Below are positions 1 to 9,503 of a stretch of DNA of 64,000 nt, piece after piece. The notes under the pieces were generated by a model. The model was not told where the DNA came from and made no database searches. It saw only the letters and a list, made by a program, of their open reading frames with translations. The stretch is from Theocolax elegans (Eukaryota > Arthropoda > Insecta > Hymenoptera > Cerocephalidae): assembly GCA_026168455.1 (NCBI GenBank), contig CM047427.1:61519249-61583248 (forward strand), read 5' to 3'. A program made the translations under genes and the position numbers. Numbering within the stretch: position 1 is the stretch's first letter; every line of letters starts with the position of its first letter.

Positions 1-387
1 CCAGTTTCAAGTCACTTGGAGCGGTCCCCTCACCCCTGAGAGCATCGGGGCGTGCCTGCTTGACTCCCAGGAGGGATGGAACGCGGTAGTGACCCTCTGT
101 ACGTCCGTAGTGGACAGGCTGGGTCTCATCAGAAGAGAAGAGGAGAGAGGAGTTGCGATGGCAGCGGTAGTGGGCTAGTGTAGCCGTTGCCTCCCCCCGT
201 GAAGTAATGCCTTGCGGCGGCTCCCGCGGGGGAATAAAGGTAAGGAAAGAGGTGGAGTTTTAGTGGGTATGCCTATCGACATCCTTCGGTAGGAGAGTCC
301 CACACACGGGGAGTCTCGCATGGCTCCAGTCATGGTGCATTAAACATTTCTCCACCTCTTCGGAAAAAAAAAAAAAAAAAAAAAAAG

Positions 388-388
<1 letters not shown>
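1..388 (+). mobile_element. 3' end of an R1/Waldo-like non-LTR retrotransposon (element 1)
   Basis: Bases 1-178 encode the last residues of an ORF2: the stretch ending LDSQEGWNAVV and then RREEERG matches the C terminus of the element-3 ORF2 ending at 6644 (LGSQEGWDAVV ... RKEEERT). A 3' UTR of about 180 bp follows, then a run of A from 364 that gives way to a (CA)n tract. R1-clade Waldo elements are known to insert into ACAY/CA microsatellites, which fits. The 5' part lies outside the window. Confidence 0.8.

Positions 389-389
<1 letters not shown>

Positions 390-423
<34 letters not shown>
390..423. repeat. (CA)n microsatellite between two Waldo-like elements
   Basis: About 17 CA repeats directly follow the poly(A) tail of element 1 and directly precede the 5' end of element 2. 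It is probably the target tract shared by both insertions. Confidence 0.9.
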
Positions 424-425
<2 letters not shown>

Positions 426-1897
426 CCTGCCGGGTTTGCTGGTCCCGCATCGTGGCGCCTCCCCAGGTGGTGGATAGGGGAATGCTTTCCAAATATGGAT
501 GGTACCGAAAAAATCAAATATTCGGGGCGAACCAAAACCAGATAGGGGAAGGCACCCCGAAATAAAACCAAGTATGGATAGTGAGCTGAAAACAACACTA
601 CCCCAAGCGGGCATGGCAATCCTGTCAAATCCCGCCACTGATTCCGATCGGGTGAAAGCCCCGGTGGTCAGTCCTGGTCCCAAGGATTTTGGGGGAGACC
701 AAACTCACACCGTCAAAATGGTAAATGCTGCGGAGGTTGGTCACTCGGCCTCTGTAGCATCTAATGCTACGTGTGACCTGCCCTCTACTGGGATGTCGAG
801 TGACGCTGACAGAGCTTTTCTCCGTCTGCGTGAGAAGGTAGATACCCTGGTGGAGTTTGTTCTTAATAAGAACAACATCCACAAAGATCTGAAGATTATG
901 GCGAGAGCAACCAGCAGAGCCCTCAATGAATACGCGCGGGTGAACGGTGCTGTGTGTTCCACAGCGCCGAAAACTAAAATGGCGGATGCGCGTAGCGATG
1001 GTACGTGCCAAACGTCGCCCATCTTCCACGCTGAAGAGCGATAAAGGAGGCCGGTGGAAAGGGAAAAGCCCTCACCACCACAGCAAACCCCGGAGAAAAG
1101 GAAGAAGGGGTCAAAGCAGCCCACTAACAAAGGTGGGCCAGCAGATGCTTCGCTATCCGTTCCTGAGACCGGTGGGAACCAGTCAAAGGTCCCTGACTGG
1201 GCCACGGTAGTGAAGAAGGGTAAAAAGAAGAAGAAGATGAAGGACAGCCATCCGAAGCAGCAAGAACAGCAGAAACGTGCCAGCAAACCGGTCAAAGGCA
1301 CAGCAGAGTCTAAGGCCGGAGTAAGACCCCCACGCCCAGATGCCATCAAGATCAAGACATCTAGCGGGGGCTCTTCCTACGCTGACATTCTCCGGAAGGT
1401 CAAGGTTGCACCGGAATTAAAGACCCTAGGAGAACGGGTCACGTGTATCAGGCGCACCAGGGCTGGGGAGCTCCTCCTCGAACTGGGGCGACCCGGAACG
1501 GAAACGGCGGAGCTAACGACAGTGGTCTCGTCCACCCTGAGTGGGTCAGCAGAGGTCCAGATGCTGACTCACAAAGTGTCTATCACCATCAGGGACATGG
1601 ATGAGTCCACGACAACAACGGAGGTGGCCGCAGCGATTGCAGCAAAGATCGGGCCAAACGTGGTATCCCCGGATAATATTAAAACCAGGGGGTCCTACAG
1701 TGCCACCCTAGCTGCGACCATCCAGCTTCCGGCAGTAGCTGCCAAAAAGCTGCTGCAAGACGGGAAGCTCCGGATCCGAAAAGAGGTGGAGTTTTAGTGG
1801 GTATGCCTATCGACATTCTTCGATAGGAGAGTCCCACACACGGGGAGTCTCGCATGGCTCCAGTCATGGTGCATTAAGCATTTCTCCACCTCTTCGG

Positions 1898-1914
<17 letters not shown>
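423..1914 (+). mobile_element. Short ORF2-less R1/Waldo-like element (element 2)
   Basis: The element starts with a C-rich 5' UTR immediately after (CA)n, carries ORF1, then passes directly into the 3' UTR. The sequence from 1782 (AAAGAGGTGGAGTTTTAG) onward matches 246-360 of element 1 almost base for base and ends in poly(A) at 1898-1914 followed by (CA)n. Zinc knuckles and all of ORF2 are absent. It is therefore an internally deleted, presumably non-autonomous derivative about 1.5 kb long with both ends intact. Confidence 0.8.
499..1797 (+). pseudogene. ORF1 (gag-like) of element 2, one nonsense codon, C terminus replaced
   Basis: A single reading frame runs from ATG at 499 to TAG at 1795, broken only by TAA at 1042-1044. 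The paralogous position in element 3 reads CAA (AEERQRRP), so this is a C-to-T nonsense change. The protein has a basic, Lys-rich central part around KKGKKKKKMK and the conserved block PRPDAIKIK ... SYADILRKVK ... VSCIRR-type sequence typical of R1-clade ORF1 proteins, which bind RNA. The frame ends in EVEF, encoded by 3' UTR sequence, instead of continuing to the CCHC knuckles. Confidence 0.75.

Positions 1915-1942
<28 letters not shown>
1915..1942. repeat. (CA)n microsatellite between elements 2 and 3
   Basis: A CA tract follows the poly(A) of element 2 and precedes a 5'-truncated element 3, repeating the arrangement at 390-423. Confidence 0.9.
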
Positions 1943-1944
<2 letters not shown>

Positions 1945-1945
<1 letters not shown>

Positions 1946-2953
1946 CGGGGAACAGTGCTGTGTGCTCGACAGCGCCGAAAATTAAAATGGCAGATGCGCG
2001 TAAGGATGGAATGTGCCAAACGTCGCCCATCTTCCGCGCTGAAGAACGTCAAAGGAGGCCGGTGGAGAGGGAAAGGCCCTCACCACCTCAGCATCCCTCG
2101 GAGAAAAGGAAGATGGGGTAGAAGCAGCCCACTAACAAAAATGGGCCACCAGATGCTTTGACATCCGTTTCTAAGACCGGTGGGAACCAGTCAAAGGTCC
2201 CTGACTGGGCTACTGTAGTACGCAATGGCAAAAAGAAAGAGACTCAGCAGAATACGCAACTGAAGAAAGTCGAGGATGTCGGAGGACCGCCAAAGGTGTC
2301 CAAAAAACCTAAAGCGGTCGTAAAACCAGCTCGTCCCGACGCCATTAAGATTAAAGTGTCAGGAGGGCGAGCCTATGCCGATATCCTTCGGCAAATATGG
2401 GCCGCGCCAAACCTCAAGCCGCTGAGAGAAAGAGTCTCCTGTATCCGGCGTACCAGAGGAGAAGATCTGCTCATTGAGCTTGAAAGACCTGGCGTAGGAA
2501 CTCCAGATCTCGAGACAGCGGTCTCGTCCACATTACGTGGGTTAGCAGAGGTCCAGATGCTGACCCACAAAGAGTTTATTACTATAAAGGACATGGACGA
2601 GGCCACGACGGCGGAGGAAGTGGCAGTGGCAATCTGGGAGTATAAAGCTTAGAAGGTCATATGGAGGCACTCAGATGACCAGTGTCCTTCTTCCCGCATC
2701 AGCAGCAAAAAAGCTGCTACAGAATGGGAAACTTCGGATAGGCTGGGTCAACTGCAGGGTTCGGCTCCACGAGCCGATCACGCGTTGTTACCGATGCCAC
2801 GAGGTCGGTCACTTCGCAAAGGCTTGCAAAAGCGCAGTCGACCGATCATCGTAGTGTTTCCGGTGCGGCCAAGAGGGCCACAAAGCAGTGGATTGCGCGG
2901 CGGATAAGAATATAGCCGCGCCTACGGTTGAAGCATCTGACAGAAATGGTTAG
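1945..2953 (+). pseudogene. ORF1 of element 3 with two CCHC zinc knuckles
   Basis: The frame is 5' truncated and has shifts near 2120 and 2640. It keeps the block DWATVV, PARPDAIKIK and AYADILR, and then two knuckles: CYRCHEVGHFAKAC (about 2791-2832) and CFRCGQEGHKAVDC (about 2857-2898), each of the form CX2CX4HX4C. A TAG lies between them. The ORF1 stop (2951-2953) overlaps the ORF2 ATG (2946) by 8 bases, a layout consistent with translational coupling in this clade. Confidence 0.75.
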
Positions 2954-4235
2954 AGTGCTACAAATCAACCTAAACCACTGTACTGTGGTCCAGGATCTGC
3001 TGCCACAGTTGGTCAGAGAAGGAGCAGGCCGACATTGTTATCGTCAGCGAGGAGTACAGGGATCTCACTGAATCGAAATGGGTGAGTGATGCCACTGGCA
3101 GAGCGGCCATCTGGGTATTTAGAAACATGCATGTATCCGAAAAAATGGCCGCTCTCTTCCCCAATTTTACGTGGGTGGAGGTGGCGGGTATGCGAATATA
3201 CAGTTGCTACCTCCCACCCAGTGATAACATCAACGGATTTCTGGGATCCCTTGATGCCATCGTTACTAGTGCAAGATCCTCCCGATTGCCAATAGTCATC
3301 GGAGGGGATTTTAATGCCTGGGCGACAGAATGGGGCAGTACGAAAACGAACACTCGTGGTCGTACACTCCTCGAGGCCTTTGCGATATTGGAGTTGGAGA
3401 TTGCTAACACTGGAACGACTCCCACTTTTACCAAGGCGGGGAGGTCGTCTATAGTAGACCTAACCTTCAGCGATCCCAGATTAATGAAGAGAGGGTTTAC
3501 CTGGAAAGTTAGTGATCGCTATACGGGGAGCGACCATCAAGCACTCGTGTACCAGCTCCAATCGATGATTAACAGCGCAGCAGGTCTGAACAAAAGCTTC
3601 CAATTCGATGGGTACCGTCTACCTTCGACCGAGAAATGTTCCTTTCCTCCATAGCAGAAGTCGCTGTCAAAGGAATACCGGAAGAACGAGCCGAGGAACT
3701 CACGCGTGCCATAATAGCGGCTTGCAATATCTTTATGGCCGGGAAATTCATCCCTCGTGGCCGTCCACTTATTTACTGGTGGAATGAGAATATCGCAAAA
3801 ATACGCCGTGAGTGTTTGCGGACTCGGCGACTGCACAAGAGAGCTCGGAACCAGCCGCGGTACCAAGAACTAACCGCGGCCTACGAGGAAAAACGGAAAG
3901 AGCTCAAGGCTGCCATTAAAGCGGTTAAACGCAAGTGCTGGCGCGAATTTTGCGAGGAAGTGGACCGCGATCCCTGGGGTAAGGCCTACAAAATGGTCAT
4001 GAATAAGATCAAACCCAGGGGCGCCTTAGTGCCATCGTGTCCACATTTTCTTGACTTGAGTGGTGCGCCACCTATTCCCACAACGTCAGGAACGGGCAGC
4101 TGAGACAGGCCTAATGGGAACCGACAGTACAGACGCGCCGCCAGACATTAGCATAACCGACATGAAAATGGCTGCAACGGGGATATCCATCCGTAAAGCT
4201 CCAGAGCCGGATGGAATACCTGGTCTGGCCATTAA
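2946..4235 (+). pseudogene. ORF2 N-terminal half of element 3: AP endonuclease and start of RT
   Basis: The ATG at 2946 begins MVRVLQINLNHC, the usual first motif of an AP-endonuclease domain. After a shift the domain continues with GGDFNAWATEWGS (about 3301-3339) and GSDHQAL (about 3526-3546). These supply the catalytic Asp/Asn and the SDH motif that nick target DNA. A second open stretch at 3636-4103 has the pre-RT motif YWWNENIAKIR. The frame near 4160-4230 (RKAPEPDGIPG) is the first RT block. It then stops at the MITE. Confidence 0.75.
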
Positions 4236-5819
4236 TCCATTAACGCCCGAAACAGAGAAATGGTAACTCTGTTTTCCACCCTAAATCTGTCACATATTCA
4301 AAGCAAATAAACTTTTTCTAAGGTATTTTTTTGTCTACTTTCCATTATATTTTAATGCTTCATTTTTTTAATCCAATTTTTTGGATTTCCAATGTTACAT
4401 TAACATTGAGGACGGAACTTTTTCTCGCAACTATGGGAGCATACATTAGTTGTACATAAAATTCAGTCGATTTCTGAATATTGAAATGCAATATGGCGAC
4501 TGGAAAATGGCGCCTGAAACGCAAAATTTTTACCGAATATTCACGAATTTTTTTCTCAGAAATAGTGCATTTGACGAAAAAATCAATAAGAAAAAAAAGT
4601 ACTTAAAATTAGCCAAAGAATACTTTTATTTAATACTGAATTTTTTCCAACGAGTTTTGAGCAACTTTTTTACTTTTGCCAATAGATGATTTATGACAAA
4701 TTTCAAACATTCATCGAATCGTTTCGAAAATATTCAGGTGTACTTTTTGGTCAATTCCGAGAAAATTAGTTTCGAATTAGTGCCCGAGTAACTCTCAAAT
4801 TCCAGACAATATGATTCTCTCAGTATAGAATTCTCATTTCTTAGTCGTAGATATGCAACGTTGCCCGACACTTACTGCGTGGAGGTGAATGAGTCAAAGC
4901 GTTTTGTGGTTTCATTTTATCTTTTTCTTTTTCTTTTATTGTTTTTTATTGTTTTATTTAATTTATTTTAATTATTAATAGTTTTATCATTTTTATTTTA
5001 TTCAGAAATAATTTTTAGTATTTATCTATTCTGTCTTTTATTTATGATTGTTTGTAAAATACGGTTTACAATAAAAATTATTACATGTTGTAAGGCAAAT
5101 TCAACATTGTAATAAAATTCAGACTATTTTGACTGACAATTCAATTTGTGTAATGAGAAATTCTAAAAGGTATATATCTCAAATTTGTTGAGGTCTTTAA
5201 TTTTTTAAGAAAGTACTATAGAAAAAAGAGAATCAAAAGTACTCAGAATTGACCAAAAAGTACACCTGAATTTTTTCGATACGATTCGATGAATTTTTGA
5301 AATTTGTCATAAGTTGCCTAAACTAAAAAATTTGCTCAAAACTCGTTGGAAAAATTTTAAAGTATTCTTCAGCTGATGCCAAGCACTTTTTTTTCTTATT
5401 GATTTTTTCGTCAAATGCACTATTTCTGAGAAAAAAATTCGTGAATATTCGGTAAAAATTTTGCGTTTCAGGCGCCATTTTCCAGTCGCCATATTGCATT
5501 TCAATATTCAGAAATCGACTGAATTTTATGTACAACTAATCTATGCTCCCATAGTTGCGAGAAAAAGTTCCGTCCTCAATGTTAATGTAATAAAAAATTG
5601 GATTAAAAAAATGAAGCATTAAAATTTTCCACTTTTTTGTATAAATATCGCCATATTAAATTTATGGGTAGAAAATTTGCAATTCTGAGACCGGAAATGG
5701 AAAGTAGACAAAAAAATACCTTAGAAAAAGTTTGTTTGCTTTGAATATATCTACGGAATATGTGACAGATTTAGGATTGAAAATAAAGTTACCATTTCTC
5801 TGTTTCGGGCGTTAAAGGG
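4236..5819. mobile_element. piggyBac-like hairpin MITE with TTAA target duplication
   Basis: The element lies between TTAA at 4232-4235 and TTAA at 5820-5823. The right terminus reads CCCTTTAACGCCCG on the complementary strand and the left is a slightly mutated version (TCCATTAACGCCCG). The arms of roughly 450-700 bp are reverse complements, so the transcript would fold into a long hairpin. No transposase is present. TTAA duplications and CCC-starting termini are hallmarks of the piggyBac superfamily. An internal block around 4504 (AAAATGGCGCCTGAAACGC) recurs in the MITE at 53501-54713. Confidence 0.8.
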
Positions 5820-5823
5820 TTAA

Positions 5824-6644
5824 CACCGCCTCGCTGAAAGCCGAAATTTGTATAATATGCAGGGTCGAAAGCAGCAGGAGTGGCTAGAGCTTTGTCGGGC
5901 ATAATGCCCAATATTGGAGGGCCAAAGCAGTCATGTCCAGCCCTCTTAGCGACAGTGGTAAGCTTGGTAATTTTATATGGAGCCTTGATTTGGGCGGATG
6001 CCCTAAGAAGTAATCTAAGCTACGGTGCATCCTGTCGGCGAACCTGCAGAATAGCCGCACTAAGGGTGGCTCATGCTTATAGAACCGTGTCAGATATAGC
6101 CCTCTCGGTGATCGCGGGAATTCCTCCCATCGATCTCTTGGTGATAGAGAGGGCTGATACGTACAGAAAAGGTCGGCGTACCTTAAAAAACAGCAGCGAA
6201 GCAGCACGTGATTGTAGCAGCCGGTGGTCAAATAGGACTATCGAACTGTGGCAGCAGAGACGGGATTCGGCAAGCGAAGGTCGTTGGACCCCAGATGTTG
6301 CCAAGTGGACGAGTAGGAAACACGGATGCGTCACCTTTCACCTGACCCAGGTGCTTACCGGGCATGGGTGTTTTCGCAGTTACCTGCACCGCATCCGTAT
6401 ATACGGGAGTGCACGTCTTGTCCTGGTGTCCTCGATTCGCGGAAGAAAGGGGTGTTTTCCAAACCTTTGGAAGGGGCCTCTGACACCAGAGGTTATCGGG
6501 ATGTGCCTTCTTGGTTCGCAAGAAGGTTGGGATGCCGTAGTGACCTTAGCAGAATCCATTGTGGGGCGGCTGAACCATTTTAGAAAAGAAGAAGAGCGTA
6601 CAAGGGGCGACCTTAGTAGCCGCCCCACATGCACGAGACAGTGA
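5824..6644 (+). pseudogene. ORF2 C-terminal part of element 3
   Basis: After the MITE the frame resumes at the RT thumb region (KAAGVARALSGIMPNIGG, about 5868-5921) and runs to the ORF2 stop near 6644. ILYGALIWADAL is the usual connection motif of R1-like ORF2 proteins. The C-terminal part contains the His/Cys-type region and the terminal LGSQEGWDAVV shared with element 1. About 400 residues of RT (fingers and palm) are missing relative to a complete ORF2. Confidence 0.75.
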
Positions 6645-6854
6645 TATGATTGCCGATCACGAAGGGCCAAACGTGGCATGACTGCCCCTCTCGAAGTAAT
6701 GCCTCATGGCGGTTTCCGCGGGGGGAAAGATCAGTCGAGAGGAAGAGCCCTGCGAAGACCAAAGGCAGGGTGGTTTTTAGTGGGTATTGGTCATGTTGAC
6801 CGAGTCCCACACTCTGTGCGTAAAAAGCATTATTACCGCCTCCTCAAAAAAAAA

Positions 6855-7220
6855 GCACACACACACGGAGAGAAGAAACAAACCAGCGTTGTATGAACGT
6901 TTCTGCAACCGTTACCCGCCGTGAAATCGTGCTATGGTTGCGCGATATCCATGCTACTTTTGTGTGATTCCATACCACGTTGGTATGATCGTCATACTAT
7001 TGCTTGTTTAGCCACGCCCCCTGCGCGTTTTCACCTATGATGCCTATGGAAACTTTTGGCAGGGCGGCCATACCATCGCGGTATGACATCCTGCAACTTT
7101 GCGCTGACAGCCTAACCTACAACGCTAGTCTGTTTCTTCTCTCCGTGCACACACACACACACACACACAGACAAACACACACTCACATACTATGTGGATC
7201 GTATGGTGTATAGTGTACAA
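6855..7220. other. CA-rich flank and spacer after the Waldo-like array
   Basis: A short CA tract at 6855-6866 follows the poly(A) of element 3. A unique-looking stretch comes next, then a second (CA)n tract at 7147-7190 with interruptions. No coding sequence is convincing here. Confidence 0.6.
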
Positions 7221-9403
7221 CTCAGTTTTAAAAATTGTACAATTTGTCTATTCAATAAAACGTCGACAATTTTTCATTGAAACTGATCATGTACGGCAAA
7301 CTGTTACGCCATAAAGAACCATTTTATCCAACTTAAGGGGAAGTCGACCCCCAATTACAGGAATATACATCTTTCAACCCAAAAATTATATCTAAACTAT
7401 TGAATTAAAAATCATCTGAACAAAATTTATACGGATAGCTTAAAATAGAAGAGATGGCTTGATTTATAAAGAAAAAATAATTTTTTAATAATAATTCAAA
7501 TAGTTATATTTAAAATATTTTATAAACATAATAATGAATTTTTGAAAAAATCTTGAAAGTCAGGCCCATAAAGGTAGATAGGTAAAATAGGTAAGAGATA
7601 GGTAAAAAAATTTTTTTATTTTTCATCTTTATGATCTAAAACTTTTGTGACTTATTTCTAGTAAAAATATAAACTTTTTTAGAAAATTTCAAAAAGGCAG
7701 AATCATTTTAACCAAACTTATGCAGAAAAATGTATGAAAAGTAATGTTTGGTGCCAAATGCTTCTTGTGTCACATCAATTTTTGAATATAATTAAAATCT
7801 TTGCGATTATTTTTTCAAGTAATTGTTTCAACATAACACAGTATTTTTTTTATTTTAACAGTTCTTTGTTTATTATATAATTTATTTAAAAAAATTTGTT
7901 CAAAACATTGTTATTTTTAATAAAAAATTAATTATCTACTGTCGCATCCAACACAAAATCATATTATTATTTTTCATGAAAATATCTTGACGCAGAGAAA
8001 TTAAAAAAGTACTGCGTAGAATCTTTTCGTAGCATTTTCTTCTAGAATCGTCTTCTAGAATCTTCTTAGAATCTTTTTCTATGGAGTAAAAATTAGAAAG
8101 AAGTAAAGAGAGTTACCCCAGATGGATGCAGTAAAAATTTAAAAGCATAGAGAATTTTAATTTACGATTACGGCATACGAAAAGAAGTTTTTAAAGAAAT
8201 TACAAATAAACAGGCGGATATCACGTGATCTCGCATCTGGTGCACGATCACGTGATCACGCACTCGGTGCAAGCGTCGTATCAACGAATTCTTCTGGCAG
8301 CATAAATAGAGCGACGTTAAATAACAAAAAAAAAAAAAAAAAAAAAAAAAACAGTAAATAAATATTTAGAATTTATATGAATATTTACCAACAGCAATCT
8401 TTTATTAATAGCTTTTGTTTTTGTGCATACATCACTTACAAACAGCTAAAACAGTTAAATACAGGAAAATGCAACAGTTACTATTAGTGTCATTTTGTCG
8501 TTTTTCACGATATTTTTCAAATACAAAAATCTAATAAAACCTAATAAACCTTAGAAATATTTACAAAATTTTAAAAATAACTAATAAAATCTTATAAACA
8601 TTAGCAAATTTTTTAAACTATTACTAGAGTCCAAAATCCGCACTTTATAAAGTGTTATGAAAATCTAATAAAAGCTAATAACTTTTATTAAGTATTTATA
8701 AACATTATACGCGTATGATTATTTCCGCTAGGGTAGAATAGAAAAGAAAACAGGAAAACTTTACATCAGTTTAAATATTTATTATTTTTTAAACTTTCAT
8801 GTAAAATATATTTTACATAATGCAATTAGCAATAAAACATCAGATTAAAATTTAATCTACTAATAACCTGCAATTAAAAAAACATTATTTTAAACTATTA
8901 TACATATATGATTGCGTTCAACTATATAAAAGTAGAAAAACAAAACGCGTAACATCAGATAATATTTCCGCGCATTATTTGTTTGCAAATTAGCTACTAA
9001 TGCTTTCGCAGTAATAATTACATTATTTTTAGTTCCTTATTTCATATTTTAAAGATACTTGAAAGTGTAAGTCCTTTCGTTCAAGTGTATTATTTTTTCT
9101 ATTTAATAAAATAAATAATTTTTTATAATAATTTAATCACGTACGTATACTTAAAAATTGTTACTATAAATTTGTAATATTATAATCACAAATATTATAT
9201 ATGAATAAATTATGAAAATCATTTATTTAATGTTTAGGCATTCATGATCCATTAACGCAAGTATAAATTCTAAAATTATTATATTGGTATGTCAATAGTA
9301 TCAGTTAAATTTTTATAGTGTAATACTTCTCTCATTAAAATAACACAGAATTTGAGTCATATAAATTATATACTTAAATTTGTTTTTATTGTTATTTGTC
9401 TAG
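7221..9403. other. AT-rich upstream region of the GGPPS-like gene
   Basis: This is a very AT-rich stretch without long open frames. It holds an AATAAA at 7254, a short GATAGGTAA-type tandem repeat near 7575-7605, and a SINE-like tail at 8282-8352. Promoter elements for the downstream gene should lie here or in an unseen 5' exon, but I cannot point to one. Confidence 0.4.
8282..8352 (+). mobile_element. SINE 3' tail fragment
   Basis: The sequence AGCATAAATAGAGCGACGTT followed by an A-rich run matches the 3' end of the complete SINE at 45007-45222 (AGCATAAAAAGAGCGACGTT). The tRNA-like head is not recognisable here, so this is a 5'-truncated or decayed copy. Confidence 0.55.
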
Positions 9404-9503
9404 AAGCAACATAGTAAATTAAAAAATATAAAAAATGACTAATGAACGAAAAGCAATAGATGAAAGTGTGGAGTGTTTACAGAGCTGGCTGAAGAAAAAT
9501 GAG
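9404..9503 (+). CDS. GGPPS-like exon 1 (5' UTR and residues 1-23)
   Basis: ATG at 9435 starts MTNERKAIDESVECLQSWLK and the exon ends at GAG before GTTAGT (9504). A good acceptor (TTGTTATTTGTCTAG) ends at 9403, so an upstream non-coding exon is likely but not identified. Ends in phase 0. Confidence 0.7.

Larger units (their letters stand above)
1943..6854 (+). mobile_element. 5'-truncated R1/Waldo-like retrotransposon (element 3), split by a piggyBac-like MITE
   Basis: It begins at the equivalent of base 937 of element 2 (ORF1 middle), so the 5' UTR and ORF1 start are missing. ORF1, the ORF2 endonuclease and the N-terminal part of the reverse transcriptase follow. A TTAA-flanked hairpin insertion (4236-5819) comes next, then the C-terminal part of ORF2, a 3' UTR, poly(A) (6846-6854) and (CA)n. 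Roughly the whole catalytic core of the reverse transcriptase is missing between the halves. Several frameshifts and stops make it inactive. Confidence 0.8.

Noticed and set aside
260..683. Minus-strand frames rich in Cys-Val and Phe
   Set aside because: Created by (CA)n and poly(A) read in reverse; the + strand holds a retrotransposon junction.
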